Assembly (NCBI RefSeq): GCF_008728195.1
Contig: NZ_CP031598.1
Span: forward strand, 1,488,001 to 1,552,000
DNA: 64,000 nt
Direction: 5' to 3'
From: Roseovarius indicus
GTDB taxonomy: Bacteria > Pseudomonadota > Alphaproteobacteria > Rhodobacterales > Rhodobacteraceae
Shown: in pieces, positions 62,793 to 64,000 of the stretch
Position numbering within the stretch: the stretch's first letter is position 1
Layout: each line of letters starts with the position of its first letter
Program-made: the position numbers and the translations under genes
The notes under the pieces: generated by a model
Told to the model about the DNA's origin: nothing
The model's input: the letters and a program-made list of their open reading frames with translations, nothing else
The model's database searches: none

Positions 62793-64000
62793 ATGACAGG
62801 GCTTTCTTGGTTCTTTCGGGTGTCCGCGGTGTCGCTGTCTGCCGGCCTTCTCTGGGCCGTTCCCGACAAACTCGTGGCGCAGGAAGAGGCTCCGCTCTAC
62901 ACGACCGGCGCCGTTCCTGCTCCGCGCGAGCTGCTCGACAGCCTGCCGACGACCCCCGAGTTCCGATCCTACCTGCCGCAAGCCATCAGCCTTTCTGACC
63001 GAATGCCCGAAGCCGGCGATCAGGGGGCGTGGGGCTCCTGTGTCTCCTGGGCCGTGGGATACGCCGCCCGGTCGTATTACGAACGTGCGGCACACGGCCG
63101 GCAGATTTCGCGCCCGAACAACCTGGTAAGCCCGGGCTGGCTGCACGGCATCATCCGCGTCGACCCGAATGACTGCACGCGGGGCGCACTGGTTGTGAAA
63201 GGTCTCGAACAGCTAAAGACAGGTGCCGTCTCGATGATGTCGTATCCTTACGACACCCGGCGGTGCGAAGCCGTGCCGTCGAGCGAGGCGCAACAGGTGT
63301 CCGAGTTCCGGATACGCGATTACCGCACCGTATCGACGACCGACCTCGACCAGATCAGGGGGCAGCTGGCCTCTGGCCACCCGGTCGTGTTCGCCGCCCG
63401 TTTGAACCAGGAATTCATGCGCGGCCGGGGAAAGTCGACTTGGCGGGCATCGCCGGACCAAGGCGAATTCACGGGCAATCACGCGATGACGCTCACCGGC
63501 TATGATGACCGCGACGGGGTTTTCACCTTCATCAACTCGTGGGGCACCGCATGGGGGCAGGACGGCTACGGCAAGATGACCTACGATACGTTCAAGGCAC
63601 GGGCCTTCGAGGCTTTCGTCATCGAACCCACCGCCCCGCCAATCCGCCCGCGGCCACAGGAACCCGACCCGCCGCCGCGCCCCCAGGTAAAGGTGCTGAC
63701 TGACCCGGAGCTTGAATGCGCCCAGGTCTTCGAGCGGACCGACCAGCCCCGCCCGGCACTGGATGGTTTCGTCGGCTCAGAGGAAGACTTCGAGACATTG
63801 CGCGACCGTTTCGGCGAGAGCCATGACATGGAGGTCGAACTGCGGCCCTGGCCACAATGCGAGGCCCTGCTGATCCTGACGCAGGGGCGGCTGGCAGCGG
63901 AGGGCCCCGAGATCGAGATACCGAAGACGGATTATCGCGAGGGCGACCTCTTCTCCTTTGCCGTCGTCACGCCGGATTTCGACACGCATCTGCACCTGTC
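62793..64000 (+). CDS. Secreted C1 (papain-type) peptidase, partial
   Basis: The gene runs off the right edge; 402 codons are visible from ATG 62793. A signal peptide spans about 1-30 (VSLSAGLLWAVPDKLVAQ). The papain-family catalytic residues are all present: Gln77 and Cys83 in DQGAWGSCVSWA, His230 in GNHAMTLTGYDD and Asn248 in INSWGTAWGQDGY. A Pro-rich linker (about 277-300) leads to a second region that resembles DUF4384-type modules (KTDYREGDLFSFAVV). It is likely a periplasmic or secreted protease; substrates are unknown. Confidence 0.88.
   Translation, partial: MTGLSWFFRVSAVSLSAGLLWAVPDKLVAQEEAPLYTTGAVPAPRELLDSLPTTPEFRSYLPQAISLSDRMPEAGDQGAWGSCVSWAVGYAARSYYERAAHGRQISRPNNLVSPGWLHGIIRVDPNDCTRGALVVKGLEQLKTGAVSMMSYPYDTRRCEAVPSSEAQQVSEFRIRDYRTVSTTDLDQIRGQLASGHPVVFAARLNQEFMRGRGKSTWRASPDQGEFTGNHAMTLTGYDDRDGVFTFINSWGTAWGQDGYGKMTYDTFKARAFEAFVIEPTAPPIRPRPQEPDPPPRPQVKVLTDPELECAQVFERTDQPRPALDGFVGSEEDFETLRDRFGESHDMEVELRPWPQCEALLILTQGRLAAEGPEIEIPKTDYREGDLFSFAVVTPDFDTHLHL

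Noticed and set aside
62512..62796. Plus-strand ORF just before the papain-type protease
   Set aside because: No ribosome site, no family, and it overlaps the protease start in another frame.
1..64000. CRISPR arrays, tRNA/rRNA genes, phage or complete insertion sequences
   Set aside because: Looked for on both strands; no regularly spaced repeats, cloverleaf-like genes, integrases or intact transposases were seen.

Overview
The window reads as the chromosome of a motile marine-type alphaproteobacterium, most likely Rhodobacteraceae (Roseobacter group). The evidence is a high-GC, densely packed sequence; a flagellar cluster with the alphaproteobacterial genes flaF, flbT, motE-like, DUF1217 and DUF6468; a perfect CtrA-type box (TTAA-N7-TTAA) upstream of flaF; and a large accessory load of amine, amino-acid and aldehyde catabolism genes. 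No rRNA, tRNA, CRISPR array, complete insertion sequence or prophage was seen.

Region 1 (1-18660) is one half of a flagellar gene cluster: flagellin, fliI, flgB-flgC-fliE-fliQ, a lytic transglycosylase, flhA-fliR-flhB, then (reverse) fliL-fliM-DUF6468-motE-like, then fliF-fliH-fliN-fliP, fliG, and (reverse) flaF-flbT-DUF1217, followed by an unrecognised reverse ORF. It encodes the export apparatus, MS ring, C ring and post-transcriptional flagellin control. Hook, rod-completion and motAB genes are not here and probably lie beyond the left edge.

Region 2 (19099-23563) is a small metabolic island: a GntR/FCD regulator, a phytanoyl-CoA-dioxygenase-type Fe(II)/2-oxoglutarate hydroxylase, a ProC-like reductase, and a fused glutamate-mutase-like barrel plus B12-binding protein. 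I know of no described pathway with this gene set.

Region 3 (24076-34739) carries signalling and transport genes: an MHYT histidine kinase, a FecR-like protein with a CHASE2 adenylate cyclase, a MATE transporter, a membrane cyclic-nucleotide-binding protein, an MFS transporter, and a Tat-exported flavodoxin-fold oxidoreductase. It ends in about 1.3 kb without a convincing gene.

Region 4 (34740-44057) holds a PaoABC-type molybdenum aldehyde oxidoreductase, then a sensor with extracytoplasmic and HAMP domains but no output domain, divergent from an exopolysaccharide operon. That operon (HlyD-like protein, BcsA-like synthase, small exported protein) has the order and architecture of rhizobial mixed-linkage beta-glucan bgsBA.

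Region 5 (44576-50948) has a DUF1353 protein, a GNAT acetyltransferase, a homocysteine methyltransferase-family enzyme with a coupled small ORF, and a divergent 1.2-kDa-scale (about 1190-residue) BTAD/ATPase/TPR regulator.

Region 6 (51293-58911) looks like a catabolic locus for a methylated amine or amino-acid-derived compound. It has an ornithine cyclodeaminase-family enzyme, a GlpD-like FAD dehydrogenase, the tail of a broken ABC transporter ATPase, a trimethylamine-dehydrogenase-family flavoenzyme, an enolase-superfamily enzyme and a GlxA-type AraC regulator. A perfect 17-bp inverted repeat lies in the divergent control region.

Region 7 (59549-64000) has a GPH/MFS transporter overlapping a fusion of a LuxR-type helix-turn-helix and an alpha/beta-hydrolase fold that lacks the nucleophile Ser and catalytic His, so it is probably a ligand-binding regulator. 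A secreted papain-type protease runs off the right edge.
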